Under the pieces are notes generated by a model. It saw only the letters and a program-made list of their open reading frames with translations, ran no database searches and had not been told where the DNA came from. Source: Oligoflexia bacterium (lineage in GTDB: Bacteria > Bdellovibrionota > Bdellovibrionia > Bdellovibrionales > Bdellovibrionaceae). From it: a DNA stretch of 64,000 bases. The stretch spans positions 16,383-80,382 of the forward strand of contig BOLD01000014.1 of the NCBI GenBank assembly GCA_016861345.1. Direction: 5' to 3'. Every line of letters begins with the position of its first letter. Position 1 is the first letter of the stretch. Of the stretch, positions 7,525-15,132 are shown in pieces. Position numbers and translations under genes: made by a program.

Positions 7525-8214
7525 CTAGTATGTTAGTTGAATATCTCGCACTCCACCATTTGGTGGCAACCACCGTGTCCATGTCCGAATAAAAGCACGA
7601 CGAATCTGTTGATACTTTTCATCTTGCAAAATCCACATTCCATTGATCTTTCGACAAAACAGATGGGCCACTCCCCATGAATTTGCACTGAAATCTTGCA
7701 AGTACTGAAATTGTAAAGTCCCACCAACTTCAGGAGCGAAATAAAAGCCTTTTACAACTAGTGCAGGCGCTTTCATAACTGGAACAAAGCCGATACCCTT
7801 AACCAGAGCGTTTAAACTGATCGCACGCAAATAACTTCGCTCTTCATCGTCATAGTACTTTCCTTTTTCATAGAAAAAACCAATCAAATTTCCCATCTCA
7901 TCCTGAAGCACGTTCAGCCTTACCCATAAATCTTTCTGGTAATCATTTTCAACCAGTAAAACTTCATTCATAGCACCTAGGGCCTTCCATCTTTCAACAA
8001 AGGCATCCTGTTTTAGATTAAAATTGTGAATCTGCTGTTCATCTGATCGATACCTGCCAAACTGATCAAAACGTTTGTTATAATCTGCGTAAAGATCACG
8101 CAATTCTTCAATTCGTGACAAGAACGGGGTCGATGACTGGATATTTGCTCGACAATCCAGACTCAATGTGATCGCCTGAATACTTATGAGCAGAAGCACT
8201 TTAGCCTGATTCAT
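7525..8214 (-). CDS. Secreted protein of unknown function
   Basis: 229 aa. ATG at 8214 follows GAGGGGGAGGGAC, a very strong Shine-Dalgarno, and opens directly into a signal peptide (residues 1-23, ending LSLDCRA); the longer open frame upstream is ignored. The Cys before the cleavage region does not fit a lipobox. The N-terminal half is charged and probably helical; no known domain recognised. It is divergent from the deoxyhypusine-synthase-like gene. Confidence 0.7.
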   Translation of the reverse strand: MNQAKVLLLISIQAITLSLDCRANIQSSTPFLSRIEELRDLYADYNKRFDQFGRYRSDEQQIHNFNLKQDAFVERWKALGAMNEVLLVENDYQKDLWVRLNVLQDEMGNLIGFFYEKGKYYDDEERSYLRAISLNALVKGIGFVPVMKAPALVVKGFYFAPEVGGTLQFQYLQDFSANSWGVAHLFCRKINGMWILQDEKYQQIRRAFIRTWTRWLPPNGGVRDIQLTY

Positions 8215-8358
8215 GTCCCTCCCCCTCAGACACACCAAGACGCTTTTACCTGACGAACTTGCGAAATGATAAGCGAAATTATTACAAACAAAGGATTCTA
8301 GAATCATTGGAAAAAGGGGTTGTTTTTTCTGGAAGCTTCAGTTAAACCCTTTCCCACT

Positions 8359-9327
8359 ATGAATATACGTCAATTTATCGATACAAATTATAGGCACTTC
8401 AACGCTGCAGCACTTCGCGATGCAGCTGTTGGATATGAACAACACCTTTCTTCTGGCGGTCAAATGCTCGTGGCTCTTGGTGGAGCAATGAGTACAGCCG
8501 AGCTGGGGATTTCTTTGGCGGAAATGATCCGACAAAATAAAGTCCACGCCATCAGCTGTACTGGTGCCAATCTTGAAGAAGATATCTTCAACTTGGTTGC
8601 CCACAAGCACTACAAGCGCCTTCCCAACTACCGTGATTTAACCGGACCTGATGAGAAAGCTCTGCTTGACAGCGGGCTGAAGCGAGTCACTGATACTTGC
8701 ATCCCTGAGGGCGAAGCTGTTCGTCGTATCGAAGGGGCAGTCATGGCTCAGTGGTTGGCTGCTGATAAATCTGGAGAGGCTTACTTCCCTCACCAATATT
8801 TCTATAAAATTCTCTTGTCTGGTGAGCTGAAAAAATATTACGAGATCGACCCTAAAAACAGCTGGATGTTGGCTGCTGCTGAAAAGAATTTGCCAATCTT
8901 CTGTCCAGGCTGGGAAGACTCTTCAATTGGAAATATCTTCGTTGCTCGCGTTCATGATAAAACTATTAAGAACGTCCACACTGTTCGAACCGGTCTTGAG
9001 TATTTCAACGAAATGTTCACTTGGTATCCTGAAACTGTGAAAAAAGGCTCAATCGGCTTCTTCCAGATCGGCGGAGGAATCGCTGGAGACTTCCCAATTT
9101 GTGTCGTTCCAACATTAATTCAGGACCTGAACAAGCTTGATACTCCACTTTGGGGATATTTCTGTCAGATCTCTGATTCTACAACAAGCTACGGTTCATA
9201 TTCAGGAGCTGTACCGAATGAGAAAATCACTTGGGCAAAGCTTGGTGTTGAAACTCCGAAATTTGTCGTCGAGTCAGATGCAACAATCTGCGCTCCTTTA
9301 ATTTTCGGTTATCTTTTAGGTTGGTAA
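8359..9327 (+). CDS. Deoxyhypusine synthase-like protein
   Basis: About 322 aa. Family hallmarks: GGQMLVALGGAMSTAELGIS near the N-terminus, HAISCTGANLEED, and SGAVPNEKITWAKLG near the C-terminus. That last segment corresponds to the active-site segment of eukaryotic deoxyhypusine synthase (SGARPDEAVSWGK); the WAK lysine matches the catalytic lysine. Bacteria lack eIF5A, so the true reaction may be homospermidine synthesis from polyamines. ATG 8359 matches the conserved family start but lacks a Shine-Dalgarno; an in-frame TTG at 8320 is an alternative. Followed by a strong terminator. Confidence 0.85.
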   Translation: MNIRQFIDTNYRHFNAAALRDAAVGYEQHLSSGGQMLVALGGAMSTAELGISLAEMIRQNKVHAISCTGANLEEDIFNLVAHKHYKRLPNYRDLTGPDEKALLDSGLKRVTDTCIPEGEAVRRIEGAVMAQWLAADKSGEAYFPHQYFYKILLSGELKKYYEIDPKNSWMLAAAEKNLPIFCPGWEDSSIGNIFVARVHDKTIKNVHTVRTGLEYFNEMFTWYPETVKKGSIGFFQIGGGIAGDFPICVVPTLIQDLNKLDTPLWGYFCQISDSTTSYGSYSGAVPNEKITWAKLGVETPKFVVESDATICAPLIFGYLLGW

Positions 9328-9343
9328 TTCATCAATCGAACAA

Positions 9344-9386
9344 ACCGATCAGTTTGGGGTTCCAAACTGATCGGTGTTTTTATTTT
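9344..9386 (+). terminator. Intrinsic terminator
   Basis: Perfect 14-bp stem, ACCGATCAGTTTGG (9344-9357) and its complement (9362-9375), loop GGTT, then GTTTTTATTTT. It ends the deoxyhypusine-synthase-like transcript and abuts the stop codon of the convergent small gene. Confidence 0.9.
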
Positions 9387-9573
9387 AGAACACTAAGACT
9401 TTAAAGTAAGAACTCATCGCAAACGCAAAAAATCCAAAAAATATAACCCAACCGTGTTGAACTAGCGATTTATAGGCTGAAAGCAACTGTCTACGAAAAC
9501 GCAAATCAATTTCTTTCACTTGTCTTTGATCTACCGCGAAACCACTCTGCGTGATGATGTTTCCATGAGTCAT
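9385..9573 (-). CDS. Small membrane-anchored protein, N-terminal paralogue of the 9758-10426 product
   Basis: 62 aa. A long polar N-terminus (about 28 residues, then RRQLLSAY) precedes one hydrophobic segment (GWVIFFGFFAFAM) and a short tail. The same pattern, M-x-H-G-x-I-I-x-Q ... RR-x-L-L-x-A-Y ... V-Q-x-G-W-V-I-F, is found in the neighbouring gene. Both starts are preceded by the same GAGGGGGATT Shine-Dalgarno. Here nothing follows the membrane segment, so it is either a true small membrane protein or a truncated copy. Confidence 0.6.
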   Translation of the reverse strand: MTHGNIITQSGFAVDQRQVKEIDLRFRRQLLSAYKSLVQHGWVIFFGFFAFAMSSYFKVLVF

Positions 9574-9757
9574 AAATCCCCCTCTTGCGTCATCCGTACC
9601 ATTTAACCCTACTGACCCTTATTGCATTTTTGTTGCCATCTTAAACCGCAAATAATTTGGCTTGAGAGCGATCATCGAGCCATCTTGTCAGAAGGTGCAT
9701 TTGAGTTGTCATTCGTAGAATAATGACAACGGACATGTTTTAAAGATATGCTGCTGG

Positions 9758-10426
9758 CTAGTATTTCAAACGACAATAGCCCTCTGGAACATAGCATTCG
9801 TTCCAATAATAGAACCCACCACAGTCATATAGTGCGTTGTAAGCAGCCTCGTTCAAAGTTGGAGCTGAGGCCGAATATCCATATCGATAGTAATCAAATG
9901 CTGTGCACTGCCACCAGTAAAAGGGTGACTGATAATACCAAACGAACATCGGAAAAAATATTCCAGGATACCACCAATAGGGGCGCAAGTATGGATCCCA
10001 ATACCAATCATATCTCCATCCCGGACGAGGTCCACCACCATGCCACCCCGGATAACCTGACCAGGGACCATGTCCATACCCGTATCCAGGCTGCGGCCCA
10101 GGGCCCGGATACGGCCCCGGCCCTGGCACTGGCCCAGGGTGCGAACCTGGAGGTGGGACAGGTGGATGTGGCCCAGGGTGATGCCCGGGATGAAGCATGC
10201 CTTCATTCAAGATGCTGGTGTCACCCTCGTCCCAAAATGCCTGAGCTTGAGACTGCAAGCTTGTCAGAGCAACAGCCAACACTGCGAGAAAAATAACCCA
10301 GCCACGTTGAACCATACCACCATAGGCAATCAACAAGCGCCTTTGTACAAATAATGAAAATGAATCAAAACTTTTTTCTAGATCTTTCTTCAAACTGTTC
10401 TGCTTAATTATATCCCCATGAATCAT
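9758..10426 (-). CDS. Exported Pro/Gly/His/Tyr/Trp-rich protein
   Basis: 222 aa. Residues 1 to about 62 are an unusually long leader shared with the 9385-9573 product, ending in a hydrophobic stretch and a likely cleavage after SLQSQAQA. Then come a low-complexity Pro/Gly/His segment (about 78-125) and an aromatic segment rich in W and Y. The C-terminal 55 residues have a spaced-cysteine pattern (QCTAFD, YDCGG, NECY, GYC) around NEAAYNALYDC, resembling small disulfide domains of periplasmic proteins. Surface or envelope location is likely; function unknown. Confidence 0.7.
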   Translation of the reverse strand: MIHGDIIKQNSLKKDLEKSFDSFSLFVQRRLLIAYGGMVQRGWVIFLAVLAVALTSLQSQAQAFWDEGDTSILNEGMLHPGHHPGPHPPVPPPGSHPGPVPGPGPYPGPGPQPGYGYGHGPWSGYPGWHGGGPRPGWRYDWYWDPYLRPYWWYPGIFFPMFVWYYQSPFYWWQCTAFDYYRYGYSASAPTLNEAAYNALYDCGGFYYWNECYVPEGYCRLKY

Positions 10427-10588
10427 GAATCCCCCTCAGGACACATATTTTTCGATGCAGTCGAAGAGGACCTCATGCATATTCTTTGCCACATTGAAAT
10501 TAAAAACAATTTGATTCCAGTAAGTAATCGAGTCACTTTGTCATCAAATCAAAATTGATTGTCATCTCATTGAAAGACTATCGACGAG

Positions 10589-11695
10589 CTAATACGATTT
10601 TGACAGAATTTCATCGACTAAATTTATATCAATTTCTGGATTCCAACTTTTTCTAACAATCTGTGAAGTCGGCGGCACCCAAATCAGATAATCAGGATGA
10701 GATCGCCTAGAATCCACACCATCTGGCCCCTTCACCCAATAACCTGATTCAATAACTAACTGTCCCTGACTGTTCCTTTTTCCCTGAAGAACGTAATCAT
10801 ATTCGCGCACGATCTCGTATGTCCCATGATAATTCACATCATTGGTTCGGGTAGGCTCTGCTGTGTAGATCCACGTCCGAACAAAAATCGCATTAGGGTC
10901 ATTCGGAACTCGGTCAATGACATAGTTGGCCTTATACACTGGCGTATTCCAAATCTGAATACCAGCATCATGATCCATGATAAACGGTCGCCTCTGTTGA
11001 AAGAGAATCACCTCAACAAATCGATGAAACTGATCTGGAAAAATATCAGGATATATCCATCCATGATTATCTCCGGAAAATTTTTGTCCATAAAACTTAA
11101 AGTGGGAGTCATCCACAGCTTCATATGTCTTCAGAAGCAATGCCTTAAGCTCACCAATATTAAAACTGAATGATTTTCCATCAATGACATAGGTCACAGG
11201 TCTTTTGGGCTCAGGATGCGCTATCGAGGCAATGGACCAAGCATCACACAGTCCCTCCCACGATAAGGCCTGTGGATTATAATGTGCTCGTTCATATTCA
11301 GCCGCTGACCCTGGTCGTGGCCCCCTGGGATTTTTTTGATACTTTATTTGTCTGATTAAATCATACTTGGAAAGAACTGATTTCCCCCCTGCACTTGCAT
11401 CCTCAAACATCCAATCTTCTCTCTTGGGATACCACCAGGATGACCAAGGAATTTTCTCACTGACGACAACTTCAGAACGTATCGGCAATTGAGTTGTGCT
11501 CAACACTGTTGGACCAAATTCTGTTGTCACAGCAGAAAGTGAAGGATCATTTAAAAATTCAGATCCATCATAATTATCCAGAAAATCATCTTCTGATAAA
11601 TACTCAATGTAGTCATAAGTGTAAAAATCTCCAGCCACTGCCTGCTGACTGAATAAGATGACAAAATAGACAACTGTTGAAACTAGCGAATTCAT
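10589..11695 (-). CDS. Secreted transglutaminase of the oomycete-elicitor (TGase_elicitor/M81D-like) family
   Basis: 368 aa with a signal peptide (residues 1-22, QQAVAG). The catalytic cysteine is probably Cys150 in SWEGLCDAWSIAS. FSFNIGELKALLLKTYE follows, then FH at 223-224, PFIMDHD at 237-243 and IQIWNTPVYK at 247-256. The order Cys, DI-like ALL, FH, FI-D, E/I-x-W-N-x-P-V fits the oomycete transglutaminase elicitors (GP42/M81D), also known from some marine bacteria. WN-x-PV matches the pep-13 epitope. The likely triad is Cys150/His224/Asp241 (inferred). It would cross-link Gln to Lys or amines outside the inner membrane. Confidence 0.7.
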   Translation of the reverse strand: MNSLVSTVVYFVILFSQQAVAGDFYTYDYIEYLSEDDFLDNYDGSEFLNDPSLSAVTTEFGPTVLSTTQLPIRSEVVVSEKIPWSSWWYPKREDWMFEDASAGGKSVLSKYDLIRQIKYQKNPRGPRPGSAAEYERAHYNPQALSWEGLCDAWSIASIAHPEPKRPVTYVIDGKSFSFNIGELKALLLKTYEAVDDSHFKFYGQKFSGDNHGWIYPDIFPDQFHRFVEVILFQQRRPFIMDHDAGIQIWNTPVYKANYVIDRVPNDPNAIFVRTWIYTAEPTRTNDVNYHGTYEIVREYDYVLQGKRNSQGQLVIESGYWVKGPDGVDSRRSHPDYLIWVPPTSQIVRKSWNPEIDINLVDEILSKSY

Positions 11696-11717
11696 CTTTT
11701 GGCTCCCCTACCAAAGC

Positions 11718-11746
11718 AAAAGCCGAAGGTATAACCTTCGGCTTTT
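11718..11746 (-). terminator. Intrinsic terminator between two minus-strand genes
   Basis: Perfect 13-bp stem (11718-11730/11734-11746) with a 3-nt loop. On the minus strand it ends GGCTTTTGCTTT. It ends the transcript of the 11765-12451 gene only 23 nt before the start of the transglutaminase gene, whose promoter must therefore overlap it or depend on read-through. Confidence 0.8.
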
Positions 11747-11764
11747 GTTGTTTAATTATGATAC

Positions 11765-12451
11765 TTAACGACCTCGAGCATCTAATGGATTGCGAGGACC
11801 ATAGCGTCCGTTATTTGGACCATTTTGCCCAGAACGACCCTGATCTTGATCTTGTCCTTGATCACCCTGGTCTTGATCTTGGCGTCCATCTTGCTTTCCA
11901 TCCTGGTTCTGATCTCCAGGAGATTTCTGTCCTACATCAGCTCGGCAATAATCAACAACTTGTCCAGTTGCTTCAACTTTGATAGCTTTGGGATTGGCCG
12001 CACGAAGTGAATTTGTCTTCGCCGCACAGAAGTCCATCAAACTACCAGTAAAGGACACTAATTCCTGACAAGTTACTGCATACACAGACTCAAGAGTCTC
12101 TGCGACCTGTTTAAACCGAGGGCAAGTTGCCACCTGATCGGCTGACACCAAAACCGCAGTTACAGCATCTGATGTATATTTGTCTGAAATGATCGTTCCC
12201 GTCATGTGTCGCCCATTTGGCATTTTCATTGATCCATCCGAGTCTGCGACCCATTTAATTTGTAGGTCACGACAGGCAATTTGAATGTCAGTCGGCGCAA
12301 CCTGGTTATGATATTTTGCTGGATTCAGACAGGCTTCTCTAATCTCTTCAAAGCCTAGCTTCTGTTGGGTTTGATCCTGCTTAGGACCTGCGTATGCTGT
12401 GAGACCCGTTGCCAAACATAGCCCAAATAGTGAGTGCGTCATTCTTTTCAT
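11765..12451 (-). CDS. Secreted protein with Asp/Gln/Gly-rich C-terminal tail
   Basis: 228 aa. Signal peptide at residues 1-21 (LATGLTAYA). Residues about 35-170 form a domain with five cysteines (EACLN, IACRD, ATCPR, VTCQE, DFCAA) plus VDYCR. From about 175 the chain becomes a DQ/DG-rich repetitive tail (QDQDQGDQGQDQDQG), probably disordered. AAGGA lies 8 nt before ATG. No family recognised. Confidence 0.7.
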   Translation of the reverse strand: MKRMTHSLFGLCLATGLTAYAGPKQDQTQQKLGFEEIREACLNPAKYHNQVAPTDIQIACRDLQIKWVADSDGSMKMPNGRHMTGTIISDKYTSDAVTAVLVSADQVATCPRFKQVAETLESVYAVTCQELVSFTGSLMDFCAAKTNSLRAANPKAIKVEATGQVVDYCRADVGQKSPGDQNQDGKQDGRQDQDQGDQGQDQDQGRSGQNGPNNGRYGPRNPLDARGR

Positions 12452-12689
12452 AAAAACATCCTTTTGTTGGAATCCAAATCCGAAGATCGGAATCGACCAT
12501 TTACGTTTTTGGATTATTGCGTCCGTCTACCTTGGCAAAAAGAGAACCAAGCTAAAGTACCGTCCAATAATGGCTATATTCGTTTTAAGAAATGTTTTGG
12601 ACGATCTGTCTCACTGATTTGTGAAAGGTTGGCACATGACAATTCATTATCGTGCAACAATAATGCAGAAAACCGTAGCTAGACTTGTG

Positions 12690-12712
12690 GCCCAAGTGAT
12701 GGGCTTTTCTTT
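12690..12712 (+). terminator. Terminator without an evident upstream gene
   Basis: GCCCA (12690-12694), loop AGTGA, TGGGC (12700-12704), then TTTTCTTT. It faces right, but 12452-12689 holds no convincing plus-strand gene. It may end a small RNA, or attenuate transcription into the 12746 gene. The rest of the intergenic region shows nothing else I can support. Confidence 0.6.
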
Positions 12713-12739
12713 GTCAAAGCTTGATGATCTGACTAACAT
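12711..12739 (+). promoter_or_regulatory. Candidate promoter of the Tgl-like gene
   Basis: TTGTCA (12711-12716), 17 nt, TAACAT (12734-12739). The predicted start coincides with ATG 12746, and there is no Shine-Dalgarno, so a leaderless transcript is likely. The -35 overlaps the T-run of the preceding terminator. Confidence 0.4.
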
Positions 12740-12745
12740 AATGCA

Positions 12746-13939
12746 ATGAAAAGCACTTTCCTCTTCTCGCCGTTGTTGATTCTGCTTGTGTTTTCTCTAT
12801 CCGCCTGCTCGGGGCCCCAGACAAAACCCATCTCACCACAACCCGATCAAAAAGCAGAAGGGATACGGTTCTCCTGCTCCCTTGAGCAAATCACTAATAT
12901 AGAAGTTGATCTCGAAAAATATTTTCAATCCCTCTCAATTGGGACCAATTTATTTACGGTAATTAAAAATCTTGAGGGCGGCACTCTTACCTACACATTA
13001 AATACTGATCCATCTGATACAAACACCTTGGACTTTCACAAAAGACCTGAGTTCAAACTTCAAGATGAAGTTATTTTATTACCATTAAAAAATAAAAAAA
13101 ATCGGAAAGTCAGCACTGTTTCAAAAAAAGAAATCGTTCTTGCGCTGATGCAGCATGGCCGACTGACAGAGTTCAATAAAGAAAATTGTTCAGCCACAGC
13201 CCTAATTGATCATGTCGGTATTCGACAAAATATTGTTGCTTGGACTGAAAAATTAAGTTGGGTCTGGCCCGATGGAGAACCTGCCTTCTGGAATAAGAAA
13301 TATTGGAACAAGGGCGACCCTGTCGGAAACGAACCTCTTCATGTCATGATCAATGACATGTTTATGAACCAAAATAAGTATTCAATCGGCTGTTATACAG
13401 CCACAAAAATTGTCGTCATCCAAGGAGTACTTGATTACTACCATCGGGTTAAAAAAGATCCCATTCAGCTTCAAAAAATCGAAGCTCGCCTGATGGCGGA
13501 TCATGATCCTCTTGTGAACACAGAACCCGGTTGCATGTGGAGTTTTGAAGACGATTATGACATAAAAAAATTGTCCATACCCGGAAAATTGCTGACCATC
13601 CAATACGGTATCGCTGCCCGCAATGTGGTGCCTGGCGACTGGATTTACCTTTTAAACACAGACATCAAAACAAAAACTAAAATTGGATACGAGGGCTCAA
13701 ATGCCATCTATCTTGGAAGAAATAAATTGGATGACTATTACGCAGACCACAACCACAGCTACCAATTTGATGAAAAAATGAATGAGGTCTACCAATGGAG
13801 AAATGGTGTTTTTAGCCGGTCACGAGATTTTAAAAAAATAAAGCCCCTCTCTTCAGAAGAGAAGCAAAGACTCTACAACACTCCTGAAAAAGGAGGGCTC
13901 TTAATGGATCTTCGAGTCTTTCCCTATTTCTTTATTTAA
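12746..13939 (+). CDS. Lipoprotein related to Bacillus spore-coat transglutaminase Tgl
   Basis: 397 aa. Type II signal peptide with lipobox LSAC (Cys21). The C-terminal part matches the layout of Bacillus Tgl: RQNIVAW (160-166), a YW pair (186-187), KYSIGCYTATKIVVIQGVLD with catalytic Cys216 (Tgl FECATAI...), GDWIYL (297-302), GSNAIYLG (317-324) and a His at 335 or 337. In Tgl the second catalytic residue is a Glu in GEN; here that position is Ser318 and the nearest Glu is residue 316. An N-terminal 150-residue region has no equivalent. It would act at the envelope. The last 8 bases overlap the convergent DUF302 gene. Confidence 0.65.
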   Translation: MKSTFLFSPLLILLVFSLSACSGPQTKPISPQPDQKAEGIRFSCSLEQITNIEVDLEKYFQSLSIGTNLFTVIKNLEGGTLTYTLNTDPSDTNTLDFHKRPEFKLQDEVILLPLKNKKNRKVSTVSKKEIVLALMQHGRLTEFNKENCSATALIDHVGIRQNIVAWTEKLSWVWPDGEPAFWNKKYWNKGDPVGNEPLHVMINDMFMNQNKYSIGCYTATKIVVIQGVLDYYHRVKKDPIQLQKIEARLMADHDPLVNTEPGCMWSFEDDYDIKKLSIPGKLLTIQYGIAARNVVPGDWIYLLNTDIKTKTKIGYEGSNAIYLGRNKLDDYYADHNHSYQFDEKMNEVYQWRNGVFSRSRDFKKIKPLSSEEKQRLYNTPEKGGLLMDLRVFPYFFI

Positions 13940-14330
13940 GACTTTCTAAAGCTTTTTGAAGATGCGCATCGGCGACTTCCGCTAACTTAACGAGCGCAGG
14001 CTCATTGAGAAATTCCATCATTTTTGATGGCTTGATCATCTCAATGGAAACCTTCGAAGGACCAAGAGATCGAACAACCACATTACAAGGCATCAAACTT
14101 GTCACGTCTGTGTTTTTCTCAAAGGCCTCAAAAGCTAACTGGGGATTACATGCACCCAGAATCACAACTGGCTCCATGTCTTTATTCAGTTTCTCTTTCA
14201 TCTTTGTGTGAAAATCAATTCTTGTGAGAATTCCAAAACCCACAGGCTTTATAGCCTCGGTCACCTTTTCAACAGCTTGGTCAACACTGAGATTCATTTC
14301 GCGTTTAAAATTAATTGAACTCATTCCCAC
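13932..14330 (-). CDS. DUF302 domain protein
   Basis: 132 aa, essentially one DUF302 domain: FKREMNLSVDQAVEKVTEAI at the start, then GFGILTRIDFHTKMKEKL, the conserved VILGACNPQLAFEAFEKN and LMPCNVVVRSL. DUF302 proteins often sit with sulfur-oxidation, thioredoxin and rhodanese genes. It is the last gene of a minus-strand set with rhodanese and thioredoxin and probably shares their promoter. No membrane segment. The biochemical role of the domain is not established. Confidence 0.85.
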   Translation of the reverse strand: MGMSSINFKREMNLSVDQAVEKVTEAIKPVGFGILTRIDFHTKMKEKLNKDMEPVVILGACNPQLAFEAFEKNTDVTSLMPCNVVVRSLGPSKVSIEMIKPSKMMEFLNEPALVKLAEVADAHLQKALESLK

Positions 14331-14350
14331 CCCACTTTAGATTTCAGACC

Positions 14351-14737
14351 TTATGTTTTCTTCCCTGCGATGTCGAGCAAATTGACCCAACCCCCAGCAT
14401 TAACAACTTCAGAAAACCCCTTTGAGCGAAGCATTGTCGCCCCAACCCCACTTCGAGCTCCTGATGCACAACAAATCAAAATGGGTTTAGTTTTGTCCAA
14501 TTTTCCCATTGAATTTGGCAATTCCGACAATGGAATATTTAAGCTGCCTTCAACGTGTCCCATTTTATATTCTTCAACGCTTCTCACGTCGACAATGACA
14601 GCGCCACGCCTGATCATGTCAGGAACCAATTTTAAAACCTGCTTTTGGCGAAGCCATCTCCATCCAAAAAAGAACAGAATAGCCCCACCAAATAAAAGAT
14701 CTTTTTGATTCATCATTTGATCAAGGAACTGAGACAT
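14351..14737 (-). CDS. Membrane-anchored single-domain rhodanese
   Basis: 128 aa. One membrane segment (residues about 14-27, LLFGGAILFFFGW) then a rhodanese domain: VIVDVRSVEEYKMGHVEGSLNI and the active-site loop CASGARSG, preceded by a second Cys (ICCAS). Transfers sulfane sulfur between thiols. ATG at 14737 is chosen because GGAAG is 7 nt upstream and the start overlaps the thioredoxin stop by 17 nt, indicating coupling; the longer open frame is not family-like. Confidence 0.85.
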   Translation of the reverse strand: MSQFLDQMMNQKDLLFGGAILFFFGWRWLRQKQVLKLVPDMIRRGAVIVDVRSVEEYKMGHVEGSLNIPLSELPNSMGKLDKTKPILICCASGARSGVGATMLRSKGFSEVVNAGGWVNLLDIAGKKT

Positions 14738-15080
14738 TGAGCACTTCCAGAATCGCTTTTTGTAATTGTTCTTTTGGTGCAAATCCTGCTGCCATTGCAG
14801 GCTCCCCTTTAAGTGGAACAAAAAGAAGACTTGGAATACTTCTCACTCCAAACAGCTCAGCTAACTCAGGAGTCTTCTCGGTGTTGACCTTATATATATG
14901 CAACTTACCCTTATACTCTTTCGAAAGTTCCTCTAACACAGGAGAAAGCATTCGGCAGGGACCACACCAGTCGGCATAAAAATCCACGATCGCAGGCACA
15001 TCTCCCTGATAGTCCCATGTTTTTTTCGTCTCATAATCAAAGACTTTCGCTTTAAAGGACTCCACACTTAAAGTTTCCAT
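14721..15080 (-). CDS. Thioredoxin
   Basis: 119 aa, one thioredoxin fold with the WCGPCR active site (YADWCGPCRMLSPVLEEL) and the cis-Pro loop GVRSIPSLLF. No signal peptide, so cytoplasmic. AAAGGAG lies just upstream of ATG and a strong promoter (TTGACA, 16 nt, TATATT) precedes it. First gene of the thioredoxin, rhodanese, DUF302 set, divergent from an ArsR-type repressor; the set suggests persulfide or sulfane-sulfur handling. Confidence 0.9.
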   Translation of the reverse strand: METLSVESFKAKVFDYETKKTWDYQGDVPAIVDFYADWCGPCRMLSPVLEELSKEYKGKLHIYKVNTEKTPELAELFGVRSIPSLLFVPLKGEPAMAAGFAPKEQLQKAILEVLNVSVP

Positions 15081-15104
15081 AAAAATCTCCTTTACGTTTA
15101 TATT

Positions 15105-15132
15105 AATATATTATAATATCGTAATATGTCAA
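15105..15132. promoter_or_regulatory. Overlapping divergent promoters with an ArsR-type operator
   Basis: Leftward: TTGACA (15132-15127), 16 nt, TATATT (15110-15105), for thioredoxin. Rightward: TATAAT (15112-15117) followed after 8 nt by the repressor's ATG. A perfect 12-bp palindrome ATATTATAATAT (15108-15119) covers both -10 regions, as expected for a repressor controlling both directions. Confidence 0.65.

Noticed and set aside
9748..10354. Two long plus-strand frames rich in His, Arg and Pro
   Set aside because: Antisense to the Pro/Gly/His-rich exported protein; openness comes from its biased, stop-poor composition.
9758..10426. Twin-arginine (Tat) signal because of the RR pair
   Set aside because: The arginines are followed by about a dozen residues before the hydrophobic core and lack the S/T-R-R-x-F-L-K context.
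12434..12682. 82-aa plus-strand frame
   Set aside because: No ribosome site, unnatural composition, and its start overlaps an opposite coding region; a small RNA is as likely.
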